NCBI GenBank assembly: GCA_013180625.2
Contig: SNVD02013719.1
Span: forward strand, 19,608 to 83,607
DNA from: Boswellia sacra
Taxonomy: Eukaryota > Streptophyta > Magnoliopsida > Sapindales > Burseraceae
Reading direction: 5' to 3'
Length of the DNA stretch: 64,000 nucleotides
The notes under the pieces were generated by a model, which was not told where the DNA came from, did not search any database, and worked only from the letters and a program-made list of their open reading frames with translations. Positions within the stretch are counted from its first letter, which is position 1, and every line of letters begins with the position of its first letter. The translations under genes were made by a program, and so were the position numbers. Positions 46,681 to 58,190 of the stretch are shown one piece after another.

Positions 46681-48368
46681 ATAGTCTCATCCAAGCTTGT
46701 CACAGCTTCCTCCACTTCTTTAGACACTTGTATCAGCTTTCTTGGTTCTTTGAAACTTTCTATCCTTATGTGTTCACTAATGGCAACATCCACTCCATTC
46801 TTGCGAGTTAACTCAAAACATTGTTGTGGCAAATAATCAATAACGTCAACTGCAAAAACAGAATGTAAGTCATTAGAGTACCTCATTTCCTCAAAAATAT
46901 TAAAACATATCACCTTGCCATCAAACTCTATGGTCAAAGTGCCATAATGAACATCAATCTTGATTCTAGCAGTTTTCGAGAATGGCCTCCCTAAAAGAAT
47001 CGGTGTTGGATTAGGAGATGTCTCATCCTCTATTTTAAGGACATAGAAGTCTGCTGGAAAAACCAATTGATTCACCTGCACAAGCACATCTTCCACAACT
47101 CTTTTGCGATATGCATTAAAATGATCAGCAAACTGAATGGTAATACCAGTTTTCGCAAAAGGTCCAAGATTTAAAGAAGCATAAATAGAATATGGCATGA
47201 CATTAATAGATGCTCCTAAATCTAATATAGCTCTTTCAAACTTGGTATTACCAATGGTGCATGGAATGATGAACGTACCTGGATCTTTGCATTTTGGAGG
47301 AATTTTTCTTTGCAATACAGCTGAAACATTTTCCCCCACACTCACTTTCTCATTTCCCTTCAACTTTCTCTTGTTGGTGCATAACTCCTTGAGAAATTTT
47401 GTACAACGAGGTACTTGCTCAATAGCATCCAGAAGTGGTATATTTACCTCAATTTTGTGAGAAGTTTCCAGGATTTCTTGTTCTTGTTTCTCCTTCGATT
47501 GTGCAAATCTACTAGGAAAAAGTGGAGGAGAAACATATGAAGGAATGGGAGTTATAGGATTTACCTGAGAAGTCAGTGCTTTGTTCATGGTGGAAGTGGT
47601 GTCATCTCCTTCATCAGTTTGTGATTTCTTTGGCAGGACATCTAATTGCTCTTCATTTTGCAAAGTTATCGCACAAGAATTCTCTCTTGGATTGATCATC
47701 GTTTGACAAGATAATTCTTCTGAGCCTTGGCCCTCGAATTTGCTCATGCTAGTGGCCAATTGTCCCATTTGATTTGCCAGGTTTTGGATACTTGCCCCAG
47801 TTTCCTGCTGGAATTGCATTGTGTTAGTGGCAAGTGCATTAACAATGTCCTGGAGAGACATACCTGAGTTTTGTGAAGCTGGTTGCAGTGCTGGATGTGG
47901 CATTGGTGGTGGTTGCATTTGAAAAGGTTGCTGCACTCTAGGTTGATTGAAACCTTGTGGCCGATTTGGTATCACATTTGGAGTGATTGGTTGATGATTC
48001 CAGTAACTGAAATTATGTTGATCTTCCCATCCAGCATTGTAAGTGCTAGAGAAAGGATCATACCATTGCCTCGTTTGTCCTGGAAATCCACCCATGGCAT
48101 TGGCTTGTTCCATATATTCTTCTTGTAAAGTTGGATACATGTCGATTGGATGCTCCATCGTAGAATATATCCCACATTCATAAGATTTTTGCATATCTCC
48201 TACAGCCATGTTTTCCACAAGAGAGGTTAGCTCAGAAAGTTGTTGTTCAATGTTCGGAGTGCTTACCTCATTTACTCTCCATGGTACTTGTGGCTCAAAT
48301 CCGCTACTGAATTGATAGAAGTTTACTGCCATGTTGTCTAAACACAAACAATCAGAAAAGAAAAACAA
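46681..48368 (-). CDS. gag-pro: gag remnant and aspartic protease of the LOG-carrying element
   Basis: A frame of about 562 codons up to the solo-LTR insertion; the last few codons to 46659 read into that LTR. The likely start is the second Met region at 48332 (MAVNFYQFSSG), since the same point begins the homologous frame at 63088. It corresponds to the C-terminal half of Athila-type Gag (YDPFSSTYNAGWEDQHNFSY), then a proline/glutamine-rich stretch, then retropepsin with DLGAS at 383-387 and ILLGRPF. The Gag zinc knuckle is spoiled: CGIYSTMEHPIDMYP has Tyr at two of the Cys positions. The N-terminal half of Gag is absent. This ORF was open at insertion and is disrupted only by the solo LTR. 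Confidence 0.85.
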
Positions 48369-48421
48369 AGAAAATATGAATCAACAATGAAAACAAAATA
48401 ACAAATCGATTAGAAAATCAA

Positions 48422-48439
48422 TCCCCGGCAACGGCGCCA
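48422..48439 (-). other. Primer-binding site, tRNA-Asp type
   Basis: Minus strand TGGCGCCGTTGCCGGGGA, six bases after the 5' LTR. From memory it is the complement of the 3' end of plant tRNA-Asp, the primer used by Athila-like elements. The same 18 bases occur at 62996-63013. Confidence 0.8.
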
Positions 48440-48445
48440 AAAACT

Positions 48446-49857
48446 TGATGCGTTCGAAACTAGCAAGTATACTAGTCGCACAAGTAATAAAGTGATAAGT
48501 AAGATATCGTTCCCACGAGGATTGATTCTAATTGAATTTGTTATTTCCAGCAACAATAAACTAAACAGGGGGGATTTTTGTTGAATGATTTACTAAATGA
48601 AATAAGAATGCAAGTAAAGAATAACAAAACAGAAAGTAAATTTGAATGAAAAATCAATGGGAGAAAGCTGGTTAAGGGATCCTTCTCTACCACAAGATAT
48701 GGATTTGCGAATTAATTGTAGAATTGTCATCTAATTACAGCATTGAAGTTATCAACCGTAGATAATAACAAGCTCTATTACCCCAATCTTTCCTTACTTT
48801 GTTGTTAAATAAAACAAGCTCTTTATTTAATCTCTATCCATTAAACAACCTAGAACAAGCTCTCTGAGTTTAATTCAATGGATGCATTATGATAAGAAAG
48901 ATAGGTTGATCTAAGCAATAAACACACAAGCTCGGATTATTTAACTTAGGTTATATTCTCCAATTGTAATCTCTGATCACAATTTTGCTACTAATGATTA
49001 GAAATTCAAGACAATTACGGATCAAGATTTCTAGTCTAGCAATAAATCACAACCAGATTATATTCAGTTGGCCACTCAAATACAATCAGCAAGCAATCAT
49101 AAGCATTAAATATGGGAGAATACAAGCAACTTCAATTAGAGAATTGGATAACAATTCCTTACACAATCAACTTACAAAAACCATATCAGGGGCTTTGAAA
49201 TCACCCTCAACCAATTCAGATTCAGTTACACATGTTTAAGAACGTGGTAAATACAATACAACATGGAGACATTCCAGAAAATGAAAGGGAAGGGAAAAAC
49301 TTAGCAAATTTGATGTAATTCTCTTTGGATTGTAGTTCTTCCTCTTTCCAAGCTTCCTTTCTCCTTCAAGAACTCCAAGAGATGAAAGAATTCCAGAGCT
49401 GCAGCCTCCACCACGTTCTCCCCTCTTCAGGTTATGAAAATAAAACCCTAAAATGTGTTTAAATACTCTGCTACAGTGACTTGCTACAGTGCCCCGTATT
49501 ATACATGCTACAGTGACTTGTGGAATTATATTTCTATACATCTCACACTGTTTTGATTACAACTTTTGGTACACTGAATGGATTTATAAACCGTAAATTT
49601 CTCCAGAAAATAGACTTCGAGAGCTTTCCAACGGTATATAACATGTCATCGGGTTCATTGTATATCAATACAATTAAATCCGAGAAGATCACTGACTAGC
49701 AGAGGTGAAAATGAAGGGTTTTACTCCATTTTTGTGCAAGTTGCTCCAAAACTCCTACAAACATCAAAACCACACAAAAACATAAAAATACCAAGGAATA
49801 TAGCAAAGAAACATGGACAAATTGATATAAAAGTAATACATAAATAGACACCTATCA
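48446..49857 (-). repeat. 5' LTR of the LOG-carrying element
   Basis: 1412 bp with the same ends as 38922-40334. Differences seen are about seven substitutions and a six- versus seven-G run. Candidate TATA box TATTTAAA on the minus strand at 49458-49465. Confidence 0.93.
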
Positions 49858-49862
49858 TTAGT

Positions 49863-50759
49863 CAATAGAATCCTTGCCTCATGATCTTCCTTGCAAGCAC
49901 TAGCCCATTCGTGTGTGGCCCACATATACCATTATGGATTTCTTCCATAATCCTCTTTACTTCCTTCTCATCCACACACCTTAGTTGCATCCCTTCTGGC
50001 ATTCTCTTGTACATCATCCCTTGATGACAAGTAAATTGTTAGGCTAGCTTACATAACACAGCCTATCTTTCTCATTGGCCTCTTCAGGTAAACTTCTGTC
50101 CTCTAGAAATTTCTTTCAGTCGTAAAACCATGGCTTCTCATCCACTTCGATTTCTGTTACATAAGGCTCCATGTAACAAGGACCCCATGCTTGTGATATC
50201 ACCATTGGTCTCACTATAATTCTTGTGTGCTTGCTTATAGTGAAGCCAATGAAGCCAATACACCTGTCATTTGATCCTCACTTCTAGAAAGATGGGTGAA
50301 GGTGTATTGCTTGAACCTCCCAACCAACTTTCTGACGTGTTCAAGGTAGGGCTTTAGCTTCCCTTCTCGTAAATCCCAATCTTCATTGGCTTGAGAGATA
50401 ACTAGCTTGGAATCGCCCAACACCTCTATTTCATCAATACCAATGGCAATCACAATTTCTAAACCAAAGAGGCAGGCTTCATACTCGGCCATATTATTGG
50501 TGACTTTGAACTCTTAACTTTTTGACAAATGGGATGGCTTCTTCAATTGAAGACACTAGAATAACTCATATTTTAGCACCATTAATATTAACAGCTCTAT
50601 CAAAGAACACCCTCCATCCCACTATAGAGATTACCCCCAGATGTTCATCTGGGAATTCCAACTCCCATGGTTCATTGTCTTCAACCGTGTTCATGGCCAA
50701 GAATTCTGCCACTACTCTTCCTTTAATCGCCTTCTTATTAACATATTTAATGTCAAATT
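49863..50759 (-). pseudogene. pol: RNase H and downstream linker of Tat-type element copy 2
   Basis: The minus-strand frames 50759-50566 and 50492-50235 form one RNase H: KFDIKYVNKKAIKGRVVAEFL, then WRVFFDRAVNINGAKI, and NNMAEYEACLFGLEIVIAIG. VLGDSKLVISQ and the end TFTHLSRSEDQ follow. The catalytic acidic positions (FFDRA, MAEYEA, LGDS) are present, but the catalytic-site GA is changed to RA and a stop lies near 50520. The linker 50234-49863 toward the integrase zinc finger is frame-broken. The copia-family solo LTR cuts it at 50760. Confidence 0.8.
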
Positions 50760-52277
50760 TGTTGACCAAGGTATGGCAACCCAAGAGGGGGGGTGAAATG
50801 GGTTTTTATTTATCAAAACGGACTTGTAAAACTTTTCTTGAAAGATCAAAATTAGTTCACTCTTTCTTTGAGAATAAAGGTGAAGAAGATGAAATTAGAA
50901 GTTATCAAAGATGCAATCAAGAGAATAATAATAATGAATAATCACAAGTGCAAGTAAATATAAAGAGTATAGGGATAGAGAGAGTGCAAACTCAATTTAT
51001 GTGGTTCAGCAAACCTTGCCTACGTCCACGGGCTCCTAGCTCCTCCACAAGTTAGGCTTTCCACTAAGTTGTAGAATTCTTTACAACTTGCTTGATGAAC
51101 AACCTCACCAAGACTTTTTTCTTCAATCCTTGATAACACTACACCAAGAGTTCTTCTTGATGAACAACCTCATCAAGGCTTCTTCCTGCAACCCTTGATA
51201 ACACCACACCAAGAGTTCTCCCAAGGATTATCCTTTACAAGAAGATCTCACTCTCACCACAATACAATAACAAAGATAATTGTTTACAATAAAAGTAAAA
51301 CTCTCTTGAAAGAGTAGATAAAGAATATAAAAGCTCTCTAAACTTGATATTTCTCTTACTTTGTTGCTTGATGGATTCTTGTTGAATGCATGGGAGAAGG
51401 GCTCCTTTTATAGGCAAATGAGATGAACTTAATCAAGTGAATACACCAACTCCAAATTTTCTGCCTACCATAAAAACCATAATCTTGTCTGCCATTTTTG
51501 TCATTGTTCCGTTTCAAATTTGACAATCAGCATAACATAAAAGATCTGCATATTTGAATAAGCTTTACAATGCATCAAGAATCAAGTTGTTTGGATATTT
51601 CTATCTCAGGATATGGACAAAAGACCATTCAGCCATTTGGATATCTCTAGCTCAAATTATAGACAAAGGACCATTCGGTGCTCACGTCAGATGATTTTTC
51701 TTCCTTGTGTCAGTCCACCGACTTGCATGTCAATTATGTCAGCCTTCCATTTGAAATTTGAATTTCTTAAACAATTATGAAATGTGCATCATTAAATCAT
51801 CTTTCCAATGCAGTAAGAGTCAAGTCATTTGAATATCTCTAGCTTAAGATATGTCCAAAATAGTATTCGATGCTTATGTCAGCTGGTTCTATTTGTCTTT
51901 TAACTTGCATGATGATTTGGACAACCTTGCACTTGAAATTTGAATTTCTTTAAAACATATAAAATGTTATAAATTGAGCAACCTTTCCAAAGGCTCAAGA
52001 ATCATGTCATTTGGACATTTATAGAGAACTATATGACTAATTGATTGAACATTGCTTATGTGTCACATTCTTTGACTCAAACCTTGTTCTTAAACTTTGG
52101 TGCCTTTAACTTGAGTCTTCTCCTTAGCTTCAACACTTCATTTTAATAAGCCTCTTCTTGATTATACAATTATTTCAATGATTTAATTTTTGCACATAAA
52201 CAAACATATCAATAATACCTCAATGAATCAATGTGTATTGTTATCATCAAAATTATCATGTAGCCTTAGGGCTAACA
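50760..52277 (-). mobile_element. Solo LTR of the copia family, TSD AAATT
   Basis: 1518 bp, TGTTAGCCCTAAGG at the right end and TTGGTCAACA at the left, flanked by AAATT at 50755-50759 and 52278-52282. It has the TATAAAAG box (51405-51412, minus) and about two 64-bp repeats at 51080-51220. It is the most diverged of the family here, so probably the oldest. Confidence 0.9.
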
Positions 52278-52282
52278 AAATT

Positions 52283-53480
52283 CTGATAACTGTACCAAAC
52301 ATCTTGCTAGCTTCCCCACCAATGTTGGTGCCTGATAAAGATATTTCACCATATTCTCCTTCGGGACAACCTTAATTTTCTAAGACTAAAAATAATGTCT
52401 CAGTTTCTTTGAGAGCTAGACCATGGTTAAACAGATTTTCTCCACGTAGCTATACTTTGTCTCATATGGTAACAGCTAATTGCCAAGATAATAAATGTAA
52501 TGCTTTACGCCCTTCTCCTCTTCTTGTGCCAACATGGCACTGATAGCCTCCTCCTCAAGAGCTTAGTAATGAAATAAATTCTTCCTAGGTTTTGACGGCT
52601 TCAAAATCGGTGGGTTCTATAAGTACTTCTTAATCCTCTTGAATGCTTCTTGGCACTAATTATTCCAATCTATTAGCTGATTCTTCTTCAAAAGCCTAAA
52701 TATCAGTGCACAAATAATTGTTAGCTTAGCAATGAACTGACAGATATACTGGACCTTCACCAAAAACCCTCGAACTTTTCTTTTGCTCTTAGGTGACAAC
52801 ATCTCTATAATGGCTTTCACCTTCTCTGAATCTACTTCTGTCCCCTTCTTGCCAATTATAAACCCCAACAATTTCCCTAAGGTAACTCTGAAGACACACT
52901 TTTTCGGATGGAGCCATAGCTTGTATTTCTTCAATCTTTCTAGGAATCTGTCCAAGGCTTCAAAGTGACCCTCTCGGGTCTCAGACTTCACCATCATATC
53001 ATCTACATAAACGTCTATGTCCTTATGCATCATATCGTGAAATAGTGTTGTCGCCATTTGTTGGTAAGTGGCCCGTGCATTCTTCAAACCGAAAGGCATC
53101 ACCTTATAGTAATAAGTTCCCCATTCTATAATGAAGGCTGATTTTATCTTGTCTTTATTGGCCATCATTGCCTCATTGTATCCAAAGAACCCATCTACAA
53201 AAGAAAACATCACACTAGCGGTAGCGCTATCTACCAACACATCAATATGAGGTAAAGGGAAATCATCCTTCGGTGAGGCCTTATTCAAGTCTCGGTAGTC
53301 TACACTTATTCAGACCCTTCCATCCTTCTTTGGTATTGGCATAATGTTGGATAACCATTCCAAATACCTCACCACTTCTAGAAACCTGGCTTCAATTTAT
53401 TTAAAGACTTCGTATTTGATTTTCTAAGCCCACTCTACCTCATTCTTCTTAACTTTTGCTTAACTAGTTTCATGTTCAAT
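52283..53480 (-). pseudogene. pol: Ty3/gypsy (Tat-type) reverse transcriptase, broken
   Basis: The frame 53288-52656 starts within RT at NKASPKDDFPLPHID and has MPFGLKNARATYQQ, the catalytic YVDD at residues 94-97, HPKKCVF and LGFIIGKKG. Upstream to 53480 the same protein continues (EWLSNIMPIPKKDGRV) after a TGA that replaces an Arg codon. Downstream the connection domain to 52283 has several stops. RT copies element RNA into DNA. This copy is dead, and its upstream side ends where a copia gag fragment begins. Confidence 0.85.
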
Positions 53481-53484
53481 TTCC

Positions 53485-54655
53485 CGTGCATGACGAAGAT
53501 TATTGTAGGCTTCTTACAATTCTTTATAGTAGTTGAGATCAAAGACAATCTCATTGTCATCATTGTCAGCTACTTCTGCTTCTATTTTAACTATTGCAGT
53601 GGACTCGAATAGAAATGCCTTTCTTTTATCTGATGTTGATGCAACAGACCCATTCTATAGTTCCTTATCTTCTGAGCTATTATCAGAGTCACTATTTCTC
53701 CAGGTAGTATTAAGACCTTTTCCTTTCTTCTTCAAATTAGCATATTCAGACATGATATACCAAAAGCCTTAACACTCAAAGCATTGAACTTGATTTTTGT
53801 TTTTCGGTTCTTTACTATATTTCTGAAAACTTACAACTAACTTTTCTTCATTTTGGCCTTTACCATGATTCTACTTTCTGAAATTCTTTTTCAAAAACTT
53901 GGTCTAATTTTTCACCATGTAAGCTAGTTGTTCCTCATCTAGAATATTAAGTGAAATTCTATAGATTTAGTTTTTGATGAAGCAGTTGGTAAGGCAATAG
54001 TTTTTCCTTTACTTTTTGGCATAATGCTCATCTCAAATGTTTGAAGTGATCCTAGCAGTTCATCAATTCTTAGCTCATCAAGATTCTTTGGATCGACAAT
54101 GATTATGACTTTAGCCGAAATTATTCTAGTAAGGACCTAAGGATCTTTCCAACAACTTTAGAATCATCATATCTTTGTCCAAGCAAGGGTGAGGTACTAG
54201 TTATATCACACAATCTTGAGTAAAATTTATATATAGTTTCAATCTCACGCATTGAAATATTTTCAAATTGCGTAGCAAGCATCAAAATTTTAGTTCTTTT
54301 GACAAGACCATTACCTTAATTCTTGTTTTCAAGTCTTTTCCATGCTTTTTTAGCACTTATGCATGACTGAATTGATGTAGATTAACATCATTGAAGAGAG
54401 CATTCATGGCCTTAAAGTTTTAGTTTGCTTCTTCATAATCATCTTTCTTCCATGCAGATTTTTGGCTTCTCCTCTCTTTCTCCATCAGCATTGAGTGGAG
54501 TTGGTGGTTTCCATCCAAAGACAACAGTCTTCCAAACCCGCTCATCTATGGATTTTAGAAAAAATTTCATCTTTGCCTTCCAATACCCATAGTTGTCTTC
54601 ATCAAGTAATGGTGGATGATTGATTGAACCTCCATTCTTGAGATAGTCCATTGCT
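53485..54655 (-). pseudogene. gag: copia gag fragment, degraded
   Basis: Minus strand from ATG 54651 (MDYLKNGGSINHPPLLDEDN, then YGYWKAKMKFFLKSIDERVW), a UBN2-type Gag start unlike that at 18386. Further parts are broken by stops; a decayed zinc knuckle (VQCFEC...) lies near 53780. An acidic stretch follows (SDSDNSSEDKEL, near 53690), then a tail to about 53490. Protease, integrase and RT of this element are missing, and the next base on is gypsy RT. Confidence 0.7.
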
Positions 54656-54713
54656 TCCCAAAAAAAAAAAGGACCTAAACAACTCTGTTAGTGTTATGCT
54701 TTGATACCAATTT

Positions 54714-55045
54714 TGTAAGTTTGAAGCCTAGAATTTAGTTATGTCAGATAACATGTATGCAGTTATATCTAGTGTAACGAATAGGAAAGTAAAAGATGCA
54801 CAACAAACTTTTACATGTTTCAGCTATGACCATCCTACATCTACGAACAGCCGCGCTACAATCCACTAAGTAATTTCATATTATAAACTACTTAGATTTA
54901 CAATAGTAGAGACCCTCTCTCACTAACTTACCTTTCTTTGTAACCTACGCTCTCTCTTCAAGATCTTCAAGCTTAGTAGACCAACTCTTAGCTTGCTACA
55001 CTTCACTACCCAATAGTTCAAGTCCCACTTGACTGGACTATATTA
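54714..55045 (-). repeat. Probable LTR remnant of the copia gag fragment
   Basis: On the minus strand the sequence ends GCTTCAAACTTACA, and AATTGGTATCAAAGC, a tRNA-Met-like primer site, follows at about 54696-54712. The gag start is 45 bp further on. The outer (right) edge is not recognisable because the partner LTR is absent; 55045 is an estimate at the onset of AT-rich DNA. Confidence 0.5.
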
Positions 55046-56132
55046 ATAAAATTGCCTAAAATATTATATAATTAATTTTTTTAAAAATATTATTTATATA
55101 GAAATAATATTGCAAAACTATTCTTCACATTAGGAATTAATTAGTATATACAAAATTTAAATTTAATATTATTGGTTATTTTTTTATTTTTATAACATAA
55201 ATTTTATATTAAAAAATCAAGATTAATTTTATAAAAAATAATTAGATATAATTAAAATTTATAGTTTATATAATAATGATTAACTATTGCTATGCCATAT
55301 TTTATGTTAAAGTATTATTTATTTTTTAATTATATATTTAGTTTTTCTATATTATTAGTACATTTTTTAATTAAAATTAATTTCAATAAAATAAAAAATT
55401 ATATAGAAACTCATAAATTATTTATTAAATATTGTTATATTATAATACATAATAATATTAACAAGTAATAAATATTTTTAATGTAAGCATCAAACTGATT
55501 TTTGTTAAAGTTAAACTTGAATAAAGTTAAATTAACATATGTTTACTAAATTATTTTCTTAAAATTAGCATATATTAATATAGTTTAGTCCCATAATGCA
55601 TCAAACATAAAACAACACTATATAGTCCACTTACTAAAGGATTCAAATAACAACACTCTTCACCAAGTGTGATTTATCATTTGGCCAATTTCATGCTCTT
55701 GCTTGACTATATTATTTCCTGAGTATTGTTATTGTATCCCCTTAAGATCCTTCTCTAAGCCCCACTTTAAGTAAAATTAATATTAAAAGAATTTTTAAGA
55801 TATAAATGACTAAAATGGACATTGATAATTTTGAATATACCTAATGAAATATTCTATTAATTATTTAATGTAATCTTTTTCCTTAAACCTTAAGCCATCT
55901 TTTCTCTTCAAATACATAGTTTCAAATATATTTAAAATTGACGTTTCATTCATGTTATAGAGTTTTTTTAATTATTTTTCTTTTAAACAACTTTAGTTCA
56001 GACACTACAAATTGAACGTTTTCAATTTGTTTAGTAGCTATGGATTGAATATTTTCAAACTTGTTTAGTATCCACGAACCAAACATTTTCAACTTTTTCA
56101 TTGATTTAATTTTTTAGGAAGAGTTAGGAGTG
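55046..56132. other. AT-rich non-coding DNA
   Basis: Very A/T-rich with no frame of note. Near 55985-56095 three degenerate copies of about 37 bp (TTTAGTA...GAA.ATTTTCAA.TTG) form a small tandem repeat. Nothing else recognised. Confidence 0.6.
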
Positions 56133-57690
56133 TGAACAGGATTTTCACCCACCAGAGCGTTTGCAACCACGACACGATGTTAAAGCCTCTTTTGAGACTT
56201 AAGGGAATACAAACGAGCTATGTGCATGTCTGGAGAAATGGAGTCATCACCCAATTATTTGATCAGGAATGAATGGGGGCAATCCGATCCCTCGCTTCAA
56301 GGCCTACCCTCATCCTTTCAAGGATGGGTTCGGGAAGTTAGATACGAGCCACTCACCTCACACGGGTCAAAATCCAACCTCCACTAGGGCATAAAAAATA
56401 AAAATAACTCATGTTATTATAGAGTCCACTTGGTGTTACTTGTTTTATGCATACACATTAGACAAATAAGGTGATTTTCAATCATGCAAGTTATATATTC
56501 GTACAAAGAAAGACGGAGGAGAATAAAATCACATTTTCCTTTCAAACATAGGGGACAGGGGAGAGGATTACTTCATTTGTTCTGTAACACTAGAATAAAC
56601 TCTACTTCTAACACATCAAATATCTATTCATTCATAGCATTCATTGCATTATAAATTCAATATAAACATTCAAGTTGATGTTAGCCCTAAGGCTACATGA
56701 TAATTTTGATGATAACAATACACATTGATTCATAAGGTGTTACTAATATGTTTATTTATGTGCAAGAATAAGATTTAATGAAATAATTGTAAAATCAAGA
56801 AAAGGCTTATTAAAATGAAGTGTTGAAGCTAAGGAGAAGACTACATGTTAAAGGCACCAAAGTTTAAGAACAAGGATTGACTCAAGGAATGTGACACATG
56901 AGCAATGTTCAATCAATTGGTCATATATATCTCTACAGATGTCCAAATGACATGATTCTTGAGCCTTTGGAAAGCTTACTCAATTTATAACATTTCATAT
57001 GTTTTAAAGAAATTCAAATTTCAAGTGTAAGGTTGTCCAAATCATCATGCAATTTGAAAGACAAATGGAAGCAGCTGACATGAGCACCGAATACTCTTTT
57101 GGACATATCTTGAGCTAGAAAAATCAAAATGACTTGATTCTTACGGCATTGGAAAGAGGACTTAATGAAGAACATTTCATATGTTTTGAAGAAATTCAAA
57201 TTTCAAACAGAAGGCCGACATAATTGACATGCAATTCGGTGGACTGACACAAAGAAGAAAAATCAACTCACATGAGCACCGAATGGTGTTTTGGCCATAT
57301 CTTAAGATAGAGATATCCAAATTCTTTAATTCTTAATGTTTTGGAAATATTATTCAAATATTCAGATCTTTTATGTTTTGAAGAAATTCAAATTTCAAAC
57401 GGAATGCTGACATAATTATCATTCAATTTGGTGGACTGACACAAGAAAAAAAAAATCAAGTCACATGAGCACTGAATGGTGTTTTGGCCATATCTTGAGC
57501 TACAGATATCCAAATGACTTGATTCTTGATGCGTTGGAAAGCTTATTAAATATTCATATCTTTTATGTTTTTCAGATTTTCAAATTTCAAACGAAACATT
57601 GACAAAAATGGCAGACAATATTACAGTTTTTATGGTGGGTAGAAAATTTGGAGATCGTGTCTTCACTTGATTAAGTTCATCCTATTTGCC

Positions 57691-57698
57691 TATAAAAG
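57691..57698 (+). promoter_or_regulatory. Candidate TATA box in the copia solo LTR
   Basis: TATAAAAG after TTTGCC and before GAGCCCTT. It is conserved in the solo LTRs at 45684-45691 and 51405-51412 (minus strand). It is absent from both LTRs of the complete copia copy because of a deletion. Confidence 0.6.
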
Positions 57699-57908
57699 GA
57701 GCCCTTCTTCCATGCATTCAGCAAGAGCAAGAGAAGCATTTTATCAAGCAAAAAACAAGAGATATATCAAGTCTAGAGAGTTTTATATTCTTTATCTACT
57801 CTTTGAAGAGAGTTGTACTTTTATTGTAAAAATTTACTTTGTTCTTGTATTGTGGTGAGAGTGAGATCTTCTTGTAAAGGATAAAAGTTATCCTTGAGAG
57901 AACTCTTT

Positions 57909-58190
57909 CCTTGGTGAGGTTGTTCATCAAGAAGAACTCTTGGTGTGGTGTTATCAAGGGTTGAAGGAATTTGCCTTGGTGAGGTTGTTCATCAAGAAGA
58001 ACTCTTGGTGTGGTGTTATCAAGGGTTGAGGAAGTTGCCTTGGTGAGGTTGTTCATCAAGAAGAACTCTTGGTGTGGTGTTATCAAGGGTTGAAGAAGTT
58101 GCCTTGGTGAGGTTGTTCATCAAGAAGAACTCTTGGTGTGGTGTTATCAAGGGTTGAAGGAAAAAGTCTTGGTGAGGTTGTTCATCAAAC
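57909..58190 (+). repeat. 64-bp tandem repeats in the solo LTR
   Basis: Four full units and one partial unit start at 57909, 57974, 58038, 58102 and 58167, each beginning (C/T)CTTGGTGAGGTTGTTCATC. Unit number varies among family members: about three in 44943-46680, two in 50760-52277, and one partial in the complete element. The minus-strand frame 57796-58086 is the repeat read through. Confidence 0.9.

Larger units (their letters stand above)
38922..49857 (-). mobile_element. Young non-autonomous Athila-like gypsy element carrying a LOG pseudogene; TSD TTAGT
   Basis: LTRs at 48446-49857 (5') and 38922-40334 (3') bound it, and TTAGT repeats at 38917-38921 and 49858-49862 prove the insertion. 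The LTRs differ by about seven substitutions and one base of length, roughly 0.5%, so it moved recently. The internal order on the minus strand is tRNA-Asp PBS, gag remnant with protease, first part of RT, a large deletion, an unidentified coding-like fragment, CACGTG tandem repeats, a LOG pseudogene, 3' non-coding region and PPT. A copia-family solo LTR (44943-46680) was added later. Lacking most of RT, RNase H and integrase, it must have been moved by enzymes from elsewhere. Confidence 0.92.
27904..53480 (-). mobile_element. Tat/Ogre-type Ty3/gypsy element copy 2, with three nested insertions
   Basis: On the minus strand it reads RT (53480-52290), RNase H (50759-50235), integrase (38921-37950), a region with two antisense genes, then LTR. 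Insertions are the solo LTR at 50760-52277, the gypsy element at 38922-49857 and the solo LTR at 36055-37402, each bounded by a 5-bp TSD. Removing them gives the usual gypsy order. The 5' end (gag, protease, 5' LTR) is replaced at about 53485 by a copia gag fragment. The grouping of the LTRs at the left end with this element is inference. Confidence 0.6.

Noticed and set aside
50522..50941. 139-codon plus-strand frame
   Set aside because: It is antisense to RNase H and runs across the boundary of the solo LTR at 50760.
57796..58086. 96-codon minus-strand frame with a repeated peptide
   Set aside because: It is the 64-bp LTR array translated.
57909..58190. Regularly spaced repeats resembling a CRISPR array
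   Set aside because: Units are contiguous without unique spacers, and the setting is a plant LTR.
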